A stretch of 64,000 nucleotides of DNA, taken from contig NZ_JABUAE010000011.1 of assembly GCF_013314535.1 (NCBI RefSeq), positions 62,001 through 126,000 of the forward strand. The letters are read 5' to 3'. Within the stretch, counting starts at the first letter, position 1; every line of letters starts with the position of its first letter. The notes beneath the pieces were generated by a model. The model was not told the origin of the DNA, searched no databases, and saw nothing but the letters and a program-made list of their open reading frames with translations. The position numbers were made by a program, and so were the translations under genes. Below are positions 54,843 to 63,026 of the stretch, one piece after another. The stretch is from Bacillus sp. Xin1 (GTDB taxonomy: Bacteria > Bacillota > Bacilli > Bacillales > Bacillaceae_G).

Positions 54843-55982
54843 ATGGAGCAACATTCAATACAAAAGACTATCTTGTTTTTGCCATTTTTGCAGATTCCAT
54901 CAGGCCATCATCAAGTTGCACAGGCATTAATAGAAGGAATACAAAAGGATCAATTCAATATAAAATGTGATCTAGTGGATATCCTCTCGTATAGTTACGG
55001 AAGAATAGAAGCATTGGTTTCAAATGTTTATTTAAAATGGATTAAAGAATTCCCTGCTTTATATAATTGGATATACCAAAACTCTGTCTACAAAAATGTC
55101 GAAGAGAACAAACGTTATCGATTATATGAACTTCTGTTTGTACCATTCATGAGAAAATTAATAAGGGATAAACAACCTGATCTGATCATTTGCACTCATG
55201 CTTTACCTTCATATGTATTAAACTATTTGAAAGAAAAAGGTGAATTGAAAACACCAGTTATAAATGTATATACAGATTATTTCATTCATAGTTGTTGGGG
55301 CATTAAAAATATCGATTTTCATTTTGTACCGTCTCATTATATGAAGGGGTTTTTAAAAAACAAGGGAATAAGTAATGAAAAAATTTTTATAACAGGAATT
55401 CCTATACATAAAAAGATAAAAAAACAAAAAGAGCATATAGTAAAGTTTACTTCTTCTGCATTGTCAGTTTTAATTACCGGAGGAAGTTTAGGGGTTGGGG
55501 CAATAGAAGATTTAATTCACAAAATAGGAACGGAAACAAAAATTCACTTTTATGTGTTATGCGGGAAAAATGATAATTTATATCAAAAGCTTCATCAATT
55601 ACAACAAGATAACATAACACCTTTAAAATATATTACATGTAGGGAAAAAATGAACAAACTCTATGATCAAATAGATGCAATCGTTACAAAACCTGGGGGA
55701 GTAACAGTAAGTGAAAGTTTATTTAAAAGAAAACCTATTTTTATTTATCATGTACTACCAGGACAAGAGGAAATTAATTTACAACAACTAAAAAAGTTAG
55801 GTGTGATTTTCTATTTAAATAAATGGAAAGATGAAAAAGAGACACTTGAGGAGCAAATATATTCATTTTTTCAAAATAAAAATCAGGTCCAACGTTATCA
55901 GGAACGTATAACAGAATATCATCGACAGCTTATTACGAAAGAGCCTTCACAAATTATAAAGGAAGTAATAACGAATAGATAA
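54843..55982 (+). CDS. Glycosyltransferase of the MGDG-synthase/UgtP type (YkoN-like)
   Basis: A 379-residue GT28-type glycosyltransferase that would add sugar from UDP-sugar to diacylglycerol or another lipid at the inner face of the membrane. The N-terminal MGDG-synthase domain has PSGHHQVAQALIEGI near residue 18 and DLIICTHALPSYV near 118. The C-terminal donor domain has VLITGGSLGVGAIEDLI near 205, KPGGVTVSESL near 283 and PGQEEINLQQL near 305. GAGGTGATTT precedes the ATG. With the YkoQ- and YkoP-like genes it recalls the B. subtilis ykoN-ykoP-ykoQ neighbourhood. Confidence 0.82.
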   Translation: MEQHSIQKTILFLPFLQIPSGHHQVAQALIEGIQKDQFNIKCDLVDILSYSYGRIEALVSNVYLKWIKEFPALYNWIYQNSVYKNVEENKRYRLYELLFVPFMRKLIRDKQPDLIICTHALPSYVLNYLKEKGELKTPVINVYTDYFIHSCWGIKNIDFHFVPSHYMKGFLKNKGISNEKIFITGIPIHKKIKKQKEHIVKFTSSALSVLITGGSLGVGAIEDLIHKIGTETKIHFYVLCGKNDNLYQKLHQLQQDNITPLKYITCREKMNKLYDQIDAIVTKPGGVTVSESLFKRKPIFIYHVLPGQEEINLQQLKKLGVIFYLNKWKDEKETLEEQIYSFFQNKNQVQRYQERITEYHRQLITKEPSQIIKEVITNR

Positions 55983-56090
55983 CGCATAGATACTCACATC
56001 AATTTTTATTATGCATCATTATTTTGAAAGTTACTTTTTTCTTTAGAGAAGAGTCGGGAATGATTTCAGATTGTTGAGGTGATTACATAC

Positions 56091-56918
56091 ATGCCAATGT
56101 TGAACGTGGACGGTAGTAGTCTGTATTATACCGTTAAGGGAGAAGGAGTTCCTATTGTTTTTATTCATCCTCCTGTGCTCACTTGTATGAATTTTGAGTA
56201 CCAAATAGAGGAATTATCCCAAAAGTTTAAAGTGATTGCTTTTGATATTAGAGGACATGGAAGGAGTCAGTATTCAAAACAACCGATAACCTATTCACTG
56301 ATTGCAGAAGATATTAGACGTTTATTGGATCATTTAAAAGTCGAAAAAGCATTCATGTGCGGATATTCGACTGGAAGCTCTGTCGCATTAGAATTTTTGT
56401 TAACTTACGTGGAAAGGACATTAGGTGGGATTCTAATCGGTGGAATGTCAGAAGTGAGGGATGGATACCTAAAGAATAAGATTTCACTAGGTGTGAAACT
56501 GGCAAAAGCAGGGGCAGTTTCATTTCTAGCATTGTCTATTTCATGGGGTAATTCAAATACACATAAATTGTTCAGAAAGATGTTTAAAGAAGCTCGAAAA
56601 GGGAATGCCGAAAATTTTGAGCAGTATTATCGTTACAGTTTGCACTATAATTGTACCAATCAGCTTAGAGATATTCAGCTTCCGGTTTTGTTGATTTATG
56701 GTAAGAAAGATAAAACATTTTTTGATCATGCGAAATTACTGCATGAAAAATTGCCATGTAATGAATTAAAATTTATTGATAACGTAAAGCATCAAATTCC
56801 TACAAAAGCAGCGAAGGATTTAAATGAAATGATTAAGCAGTTTGTTTTTATCCATACAGAGATGAATAGGGAAGAAATTTTTTCTTTACCAGTAAAAGAG
56901 TTGATGTCTCAAGAATAA
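56091..56918 (+). CDS. Alpha/beta-hydrolase fold protein
   Basis: A 275-residue alpha/beta hydrolase. The oxyanion segment is VFIHPPVL near residue 24, the nucleophile is the Ser of CGYSTGSS near 97, the acid is probably the Asp of YGKKDKTFF near 213, and the histidine is in VKHQIPTK near 240. Substrates cannot be inferred. The ATG at 56091 follows GAGGTGATTACATAC. The gene stands alone. Confidence 0.87.
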   Translation: MPMLNVDGSSLYYTVKGEGVPIVFIHPPVLTCMNFEYQIEELSQKFKVIAFDIRGHGRSQYSKQPITYSLIAEDIRRLLDHLKVEKAFMCGYSTGSSVALEFLLTYVERTLGGILIGGMSEVRDGYLKNKISLGVKLAKAGAVSFLALSISWGNSNTHKLFRKMFKEARKGNAENFEQYYRYSLHYNCTNQLRDIQLPVLLIYGKKDKTFFDHAKLLHEKLPCNELKFIDNVKHQIPTKAAKDLNEMIKQFVFIHTEMNREEIFSLPVKELMSQE

Positions 56919-57210
56919 AGTAAAAATTCCAACGGTGGAGAGTCGGCATTTAGCAAAAATATGCGAAGTGACGCCTCCACCTATCTTTTGGATTCTTTCG
57001 TTTTTACACGAGATTTAGAATAGTCTCCATCAAAGTAATGTACAATTTCATCCTAATGATAATGAAATATCATTTATTTGAGAAGGGGATTCGTTTTCCG
57101 TATATCATACTCCGAATTTTGAAGCCGATATCCCGAGAAAATTAAAAATAACCATTTTTAATTTAAAAAATAGAAAGTGCTAGTAATATAAAAGAGGTTA
57201 GAAAAAGCGT
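56919..57210. other. Intergenic region with a possible decayed frame
   Basis: A hairpin-forming segment (GGTGGAG...CTCCACC, about 56934-56981) follows the hydrolase gene but lacks a T-run. Around 57090-57180 one frame reads DSFSVYHTPNFEADIPRKLK, which is protein-like but has no start. A terminator at 57215 suggests a gene used to end here. An AATGATA/TATCATT dyad is at 57054-57074. Confidence 0.35.
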
Positions 57211-57211
57211 G

Positions 57212-57247
57212 CCCCCCCCCCGCCAATTTAAAGGCGGGTTTTTTTAT
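57212..57247 (+). terminator. Orphan terminator preceded by a run of ten C
   Basis: Ten consecutive C (57212-57221) run into a CCCGCC / GGCGGG stem with T7. No intact gene ends here. Confidence 0.75.
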
Positions 57248-57253
57248 TACAAA

Positions 57254-57340
57254 AAATCAACATTAAACATTAACCGATCTAATAGATAAAAATTCATCTT
57301 AGCTTGATGGGCATACGGTAGTACCCATAAATGTTGATTT
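57254..57340. repeat. Short dispersed element with terminal inverted repeats
   Basis: Terminal inverted repeats AAATCAACATT (57254-57264) and AATGTTGATTT (57330-57340) bound an 87-bp segment. It contains CTTAGCTTGATGGGCAT (57298-57314), a core shared with 19648-19664 and 60656-60672. The rest to 57550 is AT-rich without a gene. Confidence 0.55.
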
Positions 57341-57570
57341 ATAATAAAGTTTTATAATTTGTAAAAAAGTTAGATAATTTAAAACAAAGTTTGATAAAAC
57401 CCAGTATAATAGGTTTTTCTTTTGACCCTTTAACTCCATCTGGAATGTTCAATTAAAGGGTCAGTTTGTAGAGGATTTTGACAGGTTTTTTTAGAGTTAT
57501 TATTTAAATAAGGATTTTGAAGTCTTTTGGTGAATATTAAATGTTAATCTAAAAGATGGAGGTTGTTGTG

Positions 57571-58086
57571 ATGTTGAAACTGTTTCAATATAACTGGCAA
57601 GTTCGTGATGATTGGTTTACATTGTGCGAAGACATACCGGATGAAGAACTATTAAAGAAACGGTTCGGTGGGTTCGGCGGTATCCTACATACCCTATTTC
57701 ACATTGTAGATGTGGAATACATGTGGATCTTAGGTTTGCGAGGTGAACCAGTGCATGAGGAGCCATTGTTTGAAGATTATGCTAGCTTACAAAAAGTGAA
57801 AAATCTTTCAGCTCAATACCACGAGAAAGTGAAGCCATTTGTGACATCATGGACAAATGAAATGGATTCTCGGAGACTTTCAGAACCTGATTTCAATGAA
57901 GAACCGATTAGCTCTAGAGACGCACCAATCAGGCGCCGAGTCATTGAATGTACACACGGAGAGATCATACGTCATGTTATTGTCCACGAAATCCACCATA
58001 TCGGCCAGTTATCTATATGGGCACGTGAAATAGGAAAGGAGCCTGTTTCCGCAAATCTGAGAGGAAGAGGGCTATTCGATAATTAG
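57571..58086 (+). CDS. DinB-family protein (second, divergent)
   Basis: A 171-residue DinB/YfiT superfamily protein. Metal-binding histidines are in LHTLFHIVDVEYMWI (near residue 41-46) and VHEIHHIGQLSIWAREIG (near 137-141). It starts MLKLFQYNWQVRDDWF, as usual for the group. The ATG at 57571 follows GGAGGTTGTTGTG; the frame open to 57556 includes that site. It is not closely similar to the 18.9-kb DinB protein. Confidence 0.88.
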   Translation: MLKLFQYNWQVRDDWFTLCEDIPDEELLKKRFGGFGGILHTLFHIVDVEYMWILGLRGEPVHEEPLFEDYASLQKVKNLSAQYHEKVKPFVTSWTNEMDSRRLSEPDFNEEPISSRDAPIRRRVIECTHGEIIRHVIVHEIHHIGQLSIWAREIGKEPVSANLRGRGLFDN

Positions 58087-58184
58087 ACTGCCTTTGCCAA
58101 TTTCACAATCGGGCGCTTTAATGGCACAAGGATTAAGAAATGATTAAACTTATGTATAAACGAATGGTTTAATTGAATATATTT

Positions 58185-58227
58185 AAAGCGTGTTTTGATC
58201 AATCTTTTTTTCAAAACACGCTTTTTC
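58185..58227 (+). terminator. Terminator after the second DinB gene
   Basis: Perfect stem AAAGCGTGTTTTGA / TCAAAACACGCTTT then TTC. Confidence 0.8.
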
Positions 58228-58533
58228 TATTTACTATTTTATCAAGGTTTATAGAGTTAATTTAATCAAACTTTTTTTCAAAGCTACAATAAAGAGGGAG
58301 ATTTACGGGATTTTGATGTGGTTGAATTCTTATAAGTATTGGAATAGTACGCTAACGCGATGAAACTCTAGCTAGAAAAAACGATCCATTTGAATCATAT
58401 TGTAATGAAACGAAACAAAAGTGGTACAAGCAATCTAAAAAGAGCAGCTCGCATAAGCTAACTGCTCGGCCCAGGGAGAAATAAGTTTAGGTAAGGTACT
58501 ACAAAATTGGATTGTGGCTATTCACCAGCCTAT

Positions 58534-58722
58534 CTATAGTATGGACGGGATTTGGAATATTATGCAGAAGGGGAAAGGAAATACTTTAAGCTGTCTCGAC
58601 ATGTCACTCACTTGTCCAGCAATTTTATTATTTGTTACTGTTTGGTTTTGTTGGTTATCCAATACTTTTCTAATCTCACTGAGTTGCATATTTAATTGTT
58701 TGCATTTCTCAATGATTTTCAT
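58534..58722 (-). pseudogene. Possible degenerate Spo0E-like small protein
   Basis: A 62-codon frame beginning MKIIEKCKQLNMQLSEIRKV, then VSDMSRQLKV. The helix-turn-helix pattern and the spacing resemble Spo0E-type aspartyl-phosphate phosphatases, whose signature is SQELD; here it is SRQLK, so the key acidic residue is missing. No ribosome site is visible and the C-terminal 15 residues are unlike the family. This is weak; the surrounding sequence 58228-58980 holds nothing else I can support. Confidence 0.25.
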
Positions 58723-58980
58723 TCTACATAGAAATGCAATTATTTTTTGTATATCTTAGTCGTAATTTTAGTGTTAAGCATATAACGGTGGTAATTAGTA
58801 TACTTATATTAAGAAATTAAATTTATCTAATTGGTTTGGATTGACTTGTAAAGGGGATGGGGAATTAAAAACAAGAGACCTTCTTACAATATTACAAAAA
58901 GAATATTTTTATAGAATTCTCCCAAATTAATAGATAAATTTTCAATGAATCAAACGATTGAAAAAGGAGAGTGTTAATAA

Positions 58981-59841
58981 GTGATTGAACAGAAACAATT
59001 ACCTCAATGGGCAATTAATTACTTGCACTATATTCAAATTCCGATTCAAGAACCTTCACATGAGTATTTAAAAGAAATTTGCATCGCACATCTAAATCGT
59101 ATTCCCTTTGAGAATATTAGTACGTTATTGCATTTCAAAGAATATCACAAGAAAGGTAAGCTCGTACAAGATGAGGAAAAGTTTGTAAATCAGCTCGTTC
59201 AGCATCATATGGGCGGAACGTGTTATATGATTAACAGCAGTTTTCATAAGTTGTTGAACCAGCTTGGTTTCCACAGCCGTTACGCTCTTTTAGGCGGAGG
59301 TCATGTTGCGCTACTCGTTCGCCTTCCGAATGAAAAAGAAGAAGTGTATGTCGACTGTGGAAACAGCGCACCCTTTTTCGAGCCGGTTCGATTGGAAACG
59401 GATTATGGTAATGTGTCACAATATGGTGGGATTGAAGTAAGGATACGTCCGGGAGGAGAACCGGGAACGTACACGTATTACAGGTATGTGGATGGTAAAT
59501 TACTCACTGAATTGATTTGGTCTTTCGACACAAAGAAAACGTACCGATTTGATGATTTTCAAGCAGCAATAAAAAAGTATTTTCAGCCTAATGACTTATT
59601 TACGTCCAGTTTACGCTGTCAAATCTGGCAATTAGACCAAAAGCGATCGCTGTCTTTAGTTAATAATGTATTAAGTATACGGGATAATAACGGGAACGTT
59701 GAGAAGCACAAATTAAACAGCAGTAACGACATTCGAGAAGTGATTGAGTATGAGTTTAAGCTTCCTAAACTGCCAGTAGAAGATGCTATAATGGTTCTCC
59801 AGGAACTTGGTGTTGACATATTTGAGGATTCGAAAGAATGA
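58981..59841 (+). CDS. nat: Arylamine N-acetyltransferase
   Basis: A 286-residue cytoplasmic enzyme that transfers acetyl from acetyl-CoA to arylamines and hydrazines. The Cys-His-Asp triad is intact: C81 in GGTCYMIN, H108 in GGGHVALLV and D125 in VDCGNSAPF. The N-terminal RIPFENISTL block near 40-50 is typical. The GTG start follows AAAAAGGAGAGTGTTAATAA. Length is slightly above the usual 250-280. It is monocistronic. B. cereus group bacteria have more than one such gene. Confidence 0.92.
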   Translation: MIEQKQLPQWAINYLHYIQIPIQEPSHEYLKEICIAHLNRIPFENISTLLHFKEYHKKGKLVQDEEKFVNQLVQHHMGGTCYMINSSFHKLLNQLGFHSRYALLGGGHVALLVRLPNEKEEVYVDCGNSAPFFEPVRLETDYGNVSQYGGIEVRIRPGGEPGTYTYYRYVDGKLLTELIWSFDTKKTYRFDDFQAAIKKYFQPNDLFTSSLRCQIWQLDQKRSLSLVNNVLSIRDNNGNVEKHKLNSSNDIREVIEYEFKLPKLPVEDAIMVLQELGVDIFEDSKE

Positions 59842-60159
59842 ACGGTCTTTTCCACCTAGAGGTTGTTTTGGAAGGATGCAACATAAAATCTGTCAAGTAA
59901 ACCATAAATAAGTGTAATTAAGCGACGTTCTTTCCTCAATACTCAATTAGGGAAAGTTACATTTTTATGAAACCGAACGAGGAGCAAAAATGCACCACAA
60001 CACATTACATAAATAAGTGAAACGGAAACAAAATAAAATCTTCGAATAAAAAAGTCGATTCTTTGTAAGAATCCTTTATCTTAAAAAACATAGAAAATCC
60101 AATGATAATCGGAATTAAGGAAGCTATAAATATGATTTGATAGTGATCTTGTTCATGCC
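59842..60159. other. Intergenic region, no gene seen
   Basis: AT-rich with a small hairpin (AAAAAGTCGATTCTTTG / AAGAATCCTTT, about 60047-60075). I see no coding frame before the RNase J remnant. Confidence 0.4.
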
Positions 60160-60504
60160 GTGTTTACAGGAATCAGTTTGTTAAACAGGAAGGAAGCTAG
60201 TCTTGGTAAGACCATTCTATCACAAGCAGTGTATGTTGATGGTAGTGGTATAGGTGGCATTGGAAATATCGCTTTACGAGACCGTACAATACTGTCTCAA
60301 GAGGATTTGTGTATATGCGTGAGTTAGAAGTATTAATGAAAAAGTTAGAAAATGTTGTTTTTAAGCGTATATCATCCTTGTTAAATGAGGGAATTGTGAA
60401 TTGGTCACAAATAAAACAGACTCTTGTAAGAAGTATTAGAACCATTTTTGTTCTCAGAAACTGGTCGGCGTCCAATGATTCTTCCAATCATTATGGAAGT
60501 GTAA
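60160..60504 (+). pseudogene. Ribonuclease J C-terminal fragment, decayed
   Basis: The frame from GTG 60160 contains [20 protein letters not shown] followed by TILSQE, the well-known RNase J beta-CASP/C-terminal segment. At about 60297 a deletion with frame change joins it to [20 protein letters not shown]. At the end a third frame gives RRPMILPIIMEV and TAA (60502-60504), the exact style of RNase J C-termini. The metallo-beta-lactamase core is absent. The remnant therefore carries at least one deletion and two frame changes and cannot function. Confidence 0.8.
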
Positions 60505-60587
60505 GAAAAGGAAAAACAAGTTTTGGTATTTTTCAACATATATTAGTGTTAAGAGCTAAGATGAATTTATATCCATATTATGCAAAA

Positions 60588-60637
60588 GATGCTATTCTCT
60601 TTGTAGAAATATACATAAAGAATAGCGTTTTTTCGTT
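60588..60637 (+). terminator. Terminator downstream of the RNase J remnant
   Basis: Imperfect stem GCTATTCTCTTTG / AAAGAATAGC followed by GTTTTTTC. Confidence 0.65.
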
Positions 60638-60655
60638 ATGAGAATACAAACCAAT

Positions 60656-60672
60656 CTTAGCTTGATGAGGAT
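60656..60672 (+). repeat. Third copy of the CTTAGCTTGATG repeat core
   Basis: CTTAGCTTGATGAGGAT, related to 19648-19664 and 57298-57314. No terminal inverted repeats are obvious here. Confidence 0.5.
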
Positions 60673-60796
60673 AGAGAAGAACTTCTATAAGTATTATTAA
60701 TAAACATTATTGAAATGAAAATAGTTATTTATGTACATTAAGGTATATAACATGATTTAGTTTCATTGCTAAACAGATTCCTCTATATTCACCCTT

Positions 60797-61417
60797 TTAT
60801 TCATTCTTTTTTAACAACCCATTATGTAGTGTTGAAAGGGTGAGTAATGCGAGAATCGAACCCACTAAGGCAAGCGACATATCCCACTGTGCATCCCAAA
60901 CGTCGCCTTGTGTACCTAAAAAGTCTTTAGCTGCCGTTCCTCCCTTTGTTATTTTAAATGCGATCCATTCGATGATTTCGTATAATGCAGCGATAGCCAG
61001 TGAAATACTTATACTAATCGTCACTAGCCAAGAGCCTTTGGTTAGTTGAGTTTTCCGTAATAATATTTCTCTTATTACAATTGTAAACAAGCCTTTTATC
61101 AAATGTCCAAATCGATCGTAGTGATTTCGATTTAAATCAAAAACATCTTTTATCCAATTAAAAAAAGGAACCTTTGAGTATGTGTAATGACCGCCGACGA
61201 ACATTATAATAGCTAGTATTGCAATAATGATATAAGAGAGAGTGGTAAAGCGAAACTTATTATACATTGCAATTATAATGATTAGACCGAGAACGGCAGG
61301 AATAGCTTCCGCTGCCCATGTCGAGTATCTTGCAGGCTTAATAACAGACCATATAAAAACTGCGGTAACAACCAATAATAAAAATAGATGAATCATTTTA
61401 TTTTTGTCTCTTATCAC
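60797..61417 (-). CDS. DUF2238 (YjdF-like) membrane protein
   Basis: A 206-residue membrane protein with about six hydrophobic segments. The family signature is the polar stretch GGHYTYSKVPFFNWIKD followed by NHYDRFGHL near residues 73-103, and the GDVWDAQWDMSLALVG block near 170. Function is unknown. The start is taken as the GTG at 61417, eight bases after AGGAG; a GTG at 61426 touches that site. Confidence 0.82.
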   Translation of the reverse strand: MIRDKNKMIHLFLLLVVTAVFIWSVIKPARYSTWAAEAIPAVLGLIIIIAMYNKFRFTTLSYIIIAILAIIMFVGGHYTYSKVPFFNWIKDVFDLNRNHYDRFGHLIKGLFTIVIREILLRKTQLTKGSWLVTISISISLAIAALYEIIEWIAFKITKGGTAAKDFLGTQGDVWDAQWDMSLALVGSILALLTLSTLHNGLLKKNE

Positions 61418-61534
61418 TTTTTTCACTCCTATTGAAAGGCTTTCTGCTTAAAGTATTTGAATAAACGCAGTTTCGTATACAGAGTACTTAGAGCCGTTTG
61501 CCTTAGTTTACACGAATGGATATAGAGTGAAAGG

Positions 61535-62064
61535 ATGATAGGGATAAAGTGGCTTGGAATCGGAGGTGTTCTATTGTTTATATTGTTATCGAAAATAGCG
61601 TTGAAAGCTACTTTCTTATATTCAGAAATGGAAAAACAGTGTTTGCTACAAGTCAAAATATGGATGATTCGATATACGTTTGATGTGTTAGAAAGAATGG
61701 AAAAACAGAAAAAAAGACTGGACAAAAAATTGAAAAAGCAGAAGAAGAGGGAGGTATTGAAAATAAAGCAATGGCACAGCTTGATAGCATTGGTGAGATA
61801 GTAAAAAAGTTGCAAGAGATTTATTCTACAATCAAAAAATTTCTAAAAAGAGTGAAAATCAATGGAGATGGTATTCACAAATTGAAACAGGGGGCGCAAC
61901 TAGTACGGGAATCGTAACAGGGTTTGCATGGTCTACAAAAGGAATGATTGTTGGGGTTGTTGGAGAATATATGCACATTATTGATATACCAGAGCTTGAA
62001 ATTACGCCTGTGTTTCGAGGGAAAGGTTTTGCATCTAAGTGTGAATTACCGGCGTCATTTCGCA
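61535..62064 (+). pseudogene. DUF2953 (YtfI-like) protein, frameshifted and cut by bcr1
   Basis: The first frame (61535-61801) has a membrane helix and KATFLYSEMEKQCLLQVKIW, IRYTFDV, then a Lys-rich stretch. After a frame change the protein continues as KKLQEIYSTIKKFLKRV, ETGGATSTGIVTGFAWSTKG and IPELEITPVFRGKGFASKC. This is the order of DUF2953 proteins, which sit next to the sporulation gene ytfJ in B. subtilis. The sequence reaches ELPASFRI and is then interrupted at 62065 by bcr1 copy B. No ytfJ is adjacent. Confidence 0.65.
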
Positions 62065-62221
62065 TTTATCCCGCATTAACGGGCAGTAATACTCCCACCT
62101 CAAAATTCGGTGGGAGCAAAGATGTTAGGTGGGAGATAAACTGCCCGTAAAAACCCGATTGGTGAGGGCTAATAATCAGTGGGGGATGAAGAAAACCCCA
62201 CTGATTAAAGTTTCACTTTAT
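62065..62221 (+). mobile_element. bcr1-type repeat element, copy B
   Basis: A 157-bp element bounded by TTTAT at 62065-62069 and 62217-62221, the same length and orientation as copy A at 43440-43596, with scattered substitutions. The complementary blocks are more perfect here (ACGGGCAGT / ACTGCCCGT; ACTCCCACCT / AGGTGGGAG), and most differences from copy A are compensatory, keeping the stems paired. Its right TTTAT forms the stop codon of the next gene. Confidence 0.9.
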
Positions 62222-62436
62222 TGTGATTGTTGAGCTGACTGTGTTTGAAGGGACGATTGTACTTGACTTACAAGAGTTTGAGCTTGAGCTATTTCAGTTG
62301 AAGCTTGTTTTAAAGCTTCTTCACATAGTAGTTGATCTGCAGCAGATTGTTCAATTGCTTGTGTAATAAGTCCTTTAGAAAGGGATACTGCTGCTTGTGC
62401 TTTTTTTAATTGGTTAGTATCAATTTGTTGTGGCAT
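62218..62436 (-). CDS. Small Gln/Ala-rich helical protein
   Basis: A 72-residue protein, predicted fully helical and rich in Gln, Ala and Ser (NQLKKAQAAVSLSKGLITQA, LLCEEALKQASTEIAQAQTL). It resembles the DUF1657-type small proteins in composition and length, but I cannot place it firmly. The ATG at 62436 follows AGGAGGAAACAAAAA. Its TAA stop lies within the right TTTAT boundary of bcr1 copy B, so the insertion may have altered its C-terminus. Confidence 0.65.
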   Translation of the reverse strand: MPQQIDTNQLKKAQAAVSLSKGLITQAIEQSAADQLLCEEALKQASTEIAQAQTLVSQVQSSLQTQSAQQSQ

Positions 62437-62569
62437 TTTTTGTTTCCTCCTATATTGCATTTTTTTACTCTTATATGATTTTCTTCTGTATCATTTTTTA
62501 TGTGCATTTTTCATATATCTTTAGCTTTTGAAAGCTGGAAATTTCTTTTCGGTTTGAAGCATTTGCAAT

Positions 62570-62957
62570 TCTGATTAGTTACTGTGAAAATGAAGGGAAT
62601 CAACCGGTTGATGTGCCTATTATAGAAGGAGGAACAGTTGCGTATTGATCTAGGCTCCCTCTGAAAGCTACTGTGAAAAAAATTCAGGAAGAAGGCATAC
62701 AGGCTTCTGTTTCGCAAACGGCAGGTACATTTGTTTGTAATCATCTCTTTTATGGACTTATGCACATGTTAGAAAAAAGTGAAAATAGGATCCGTGGTGG
62801 TTTTATACATATACCATTTTTACCAGAACAAGCAAGTAGCCATCCGGGGCAACCAAGTATGTCACTTTCAACGATTACGAATGGAATGAAAAGATTCGTA
62901 CAGGTCGCATTAGAAGTAGAAACAGATATTGTAGAATGTGGTGGAACAACACACTAA
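62570..62957 (+). pseudogene. pcp: Second pcp copy, 3' fragment
   Basis: From about 62585 the DNA is a diverged copy of the pcp gene at 50391-51038, starting at its codon for residue 94 (ENEGNQPVD...). Before 62670 it contains frame changes and a stop (TAT TGA at about 62643). From 62673 it is open: [20 protein letters not shown], catalytic C in [10 protein letters not shown] in GFIHIPFLP and the CGGTTH end. The catalytic Glu and the N-terminal half are missing. Identity continues for about 15 bases past the stop codon. Confidence 0.85.
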
Positions 62958-63026
62958 GCAAAAATGCAACGCCTGCTATGGACAAATGTTATAATATAGG
63001 AAGAATTATACATAGAGGTGAGAGCA

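Noticed and set aside
57054-57074. AATGATA / TATCATT dyad as a Fur box
   Set aside because: Half-sites are spaced by seven bases and do not fit the 7-1-7 Fur pattern; no iron gene follows.
58514-58759. Plus-strand 81-residue frame
   Set aside because: No ribosome site; overlaps the opposite-strand frame, which has more protein-like composition.
61429-61815. Minus-strand Phe/Cys-rich frame
   Set aside because: It is antisense to the DUF2953 remnant and its composition reflects the complementary Lys-rich codons.
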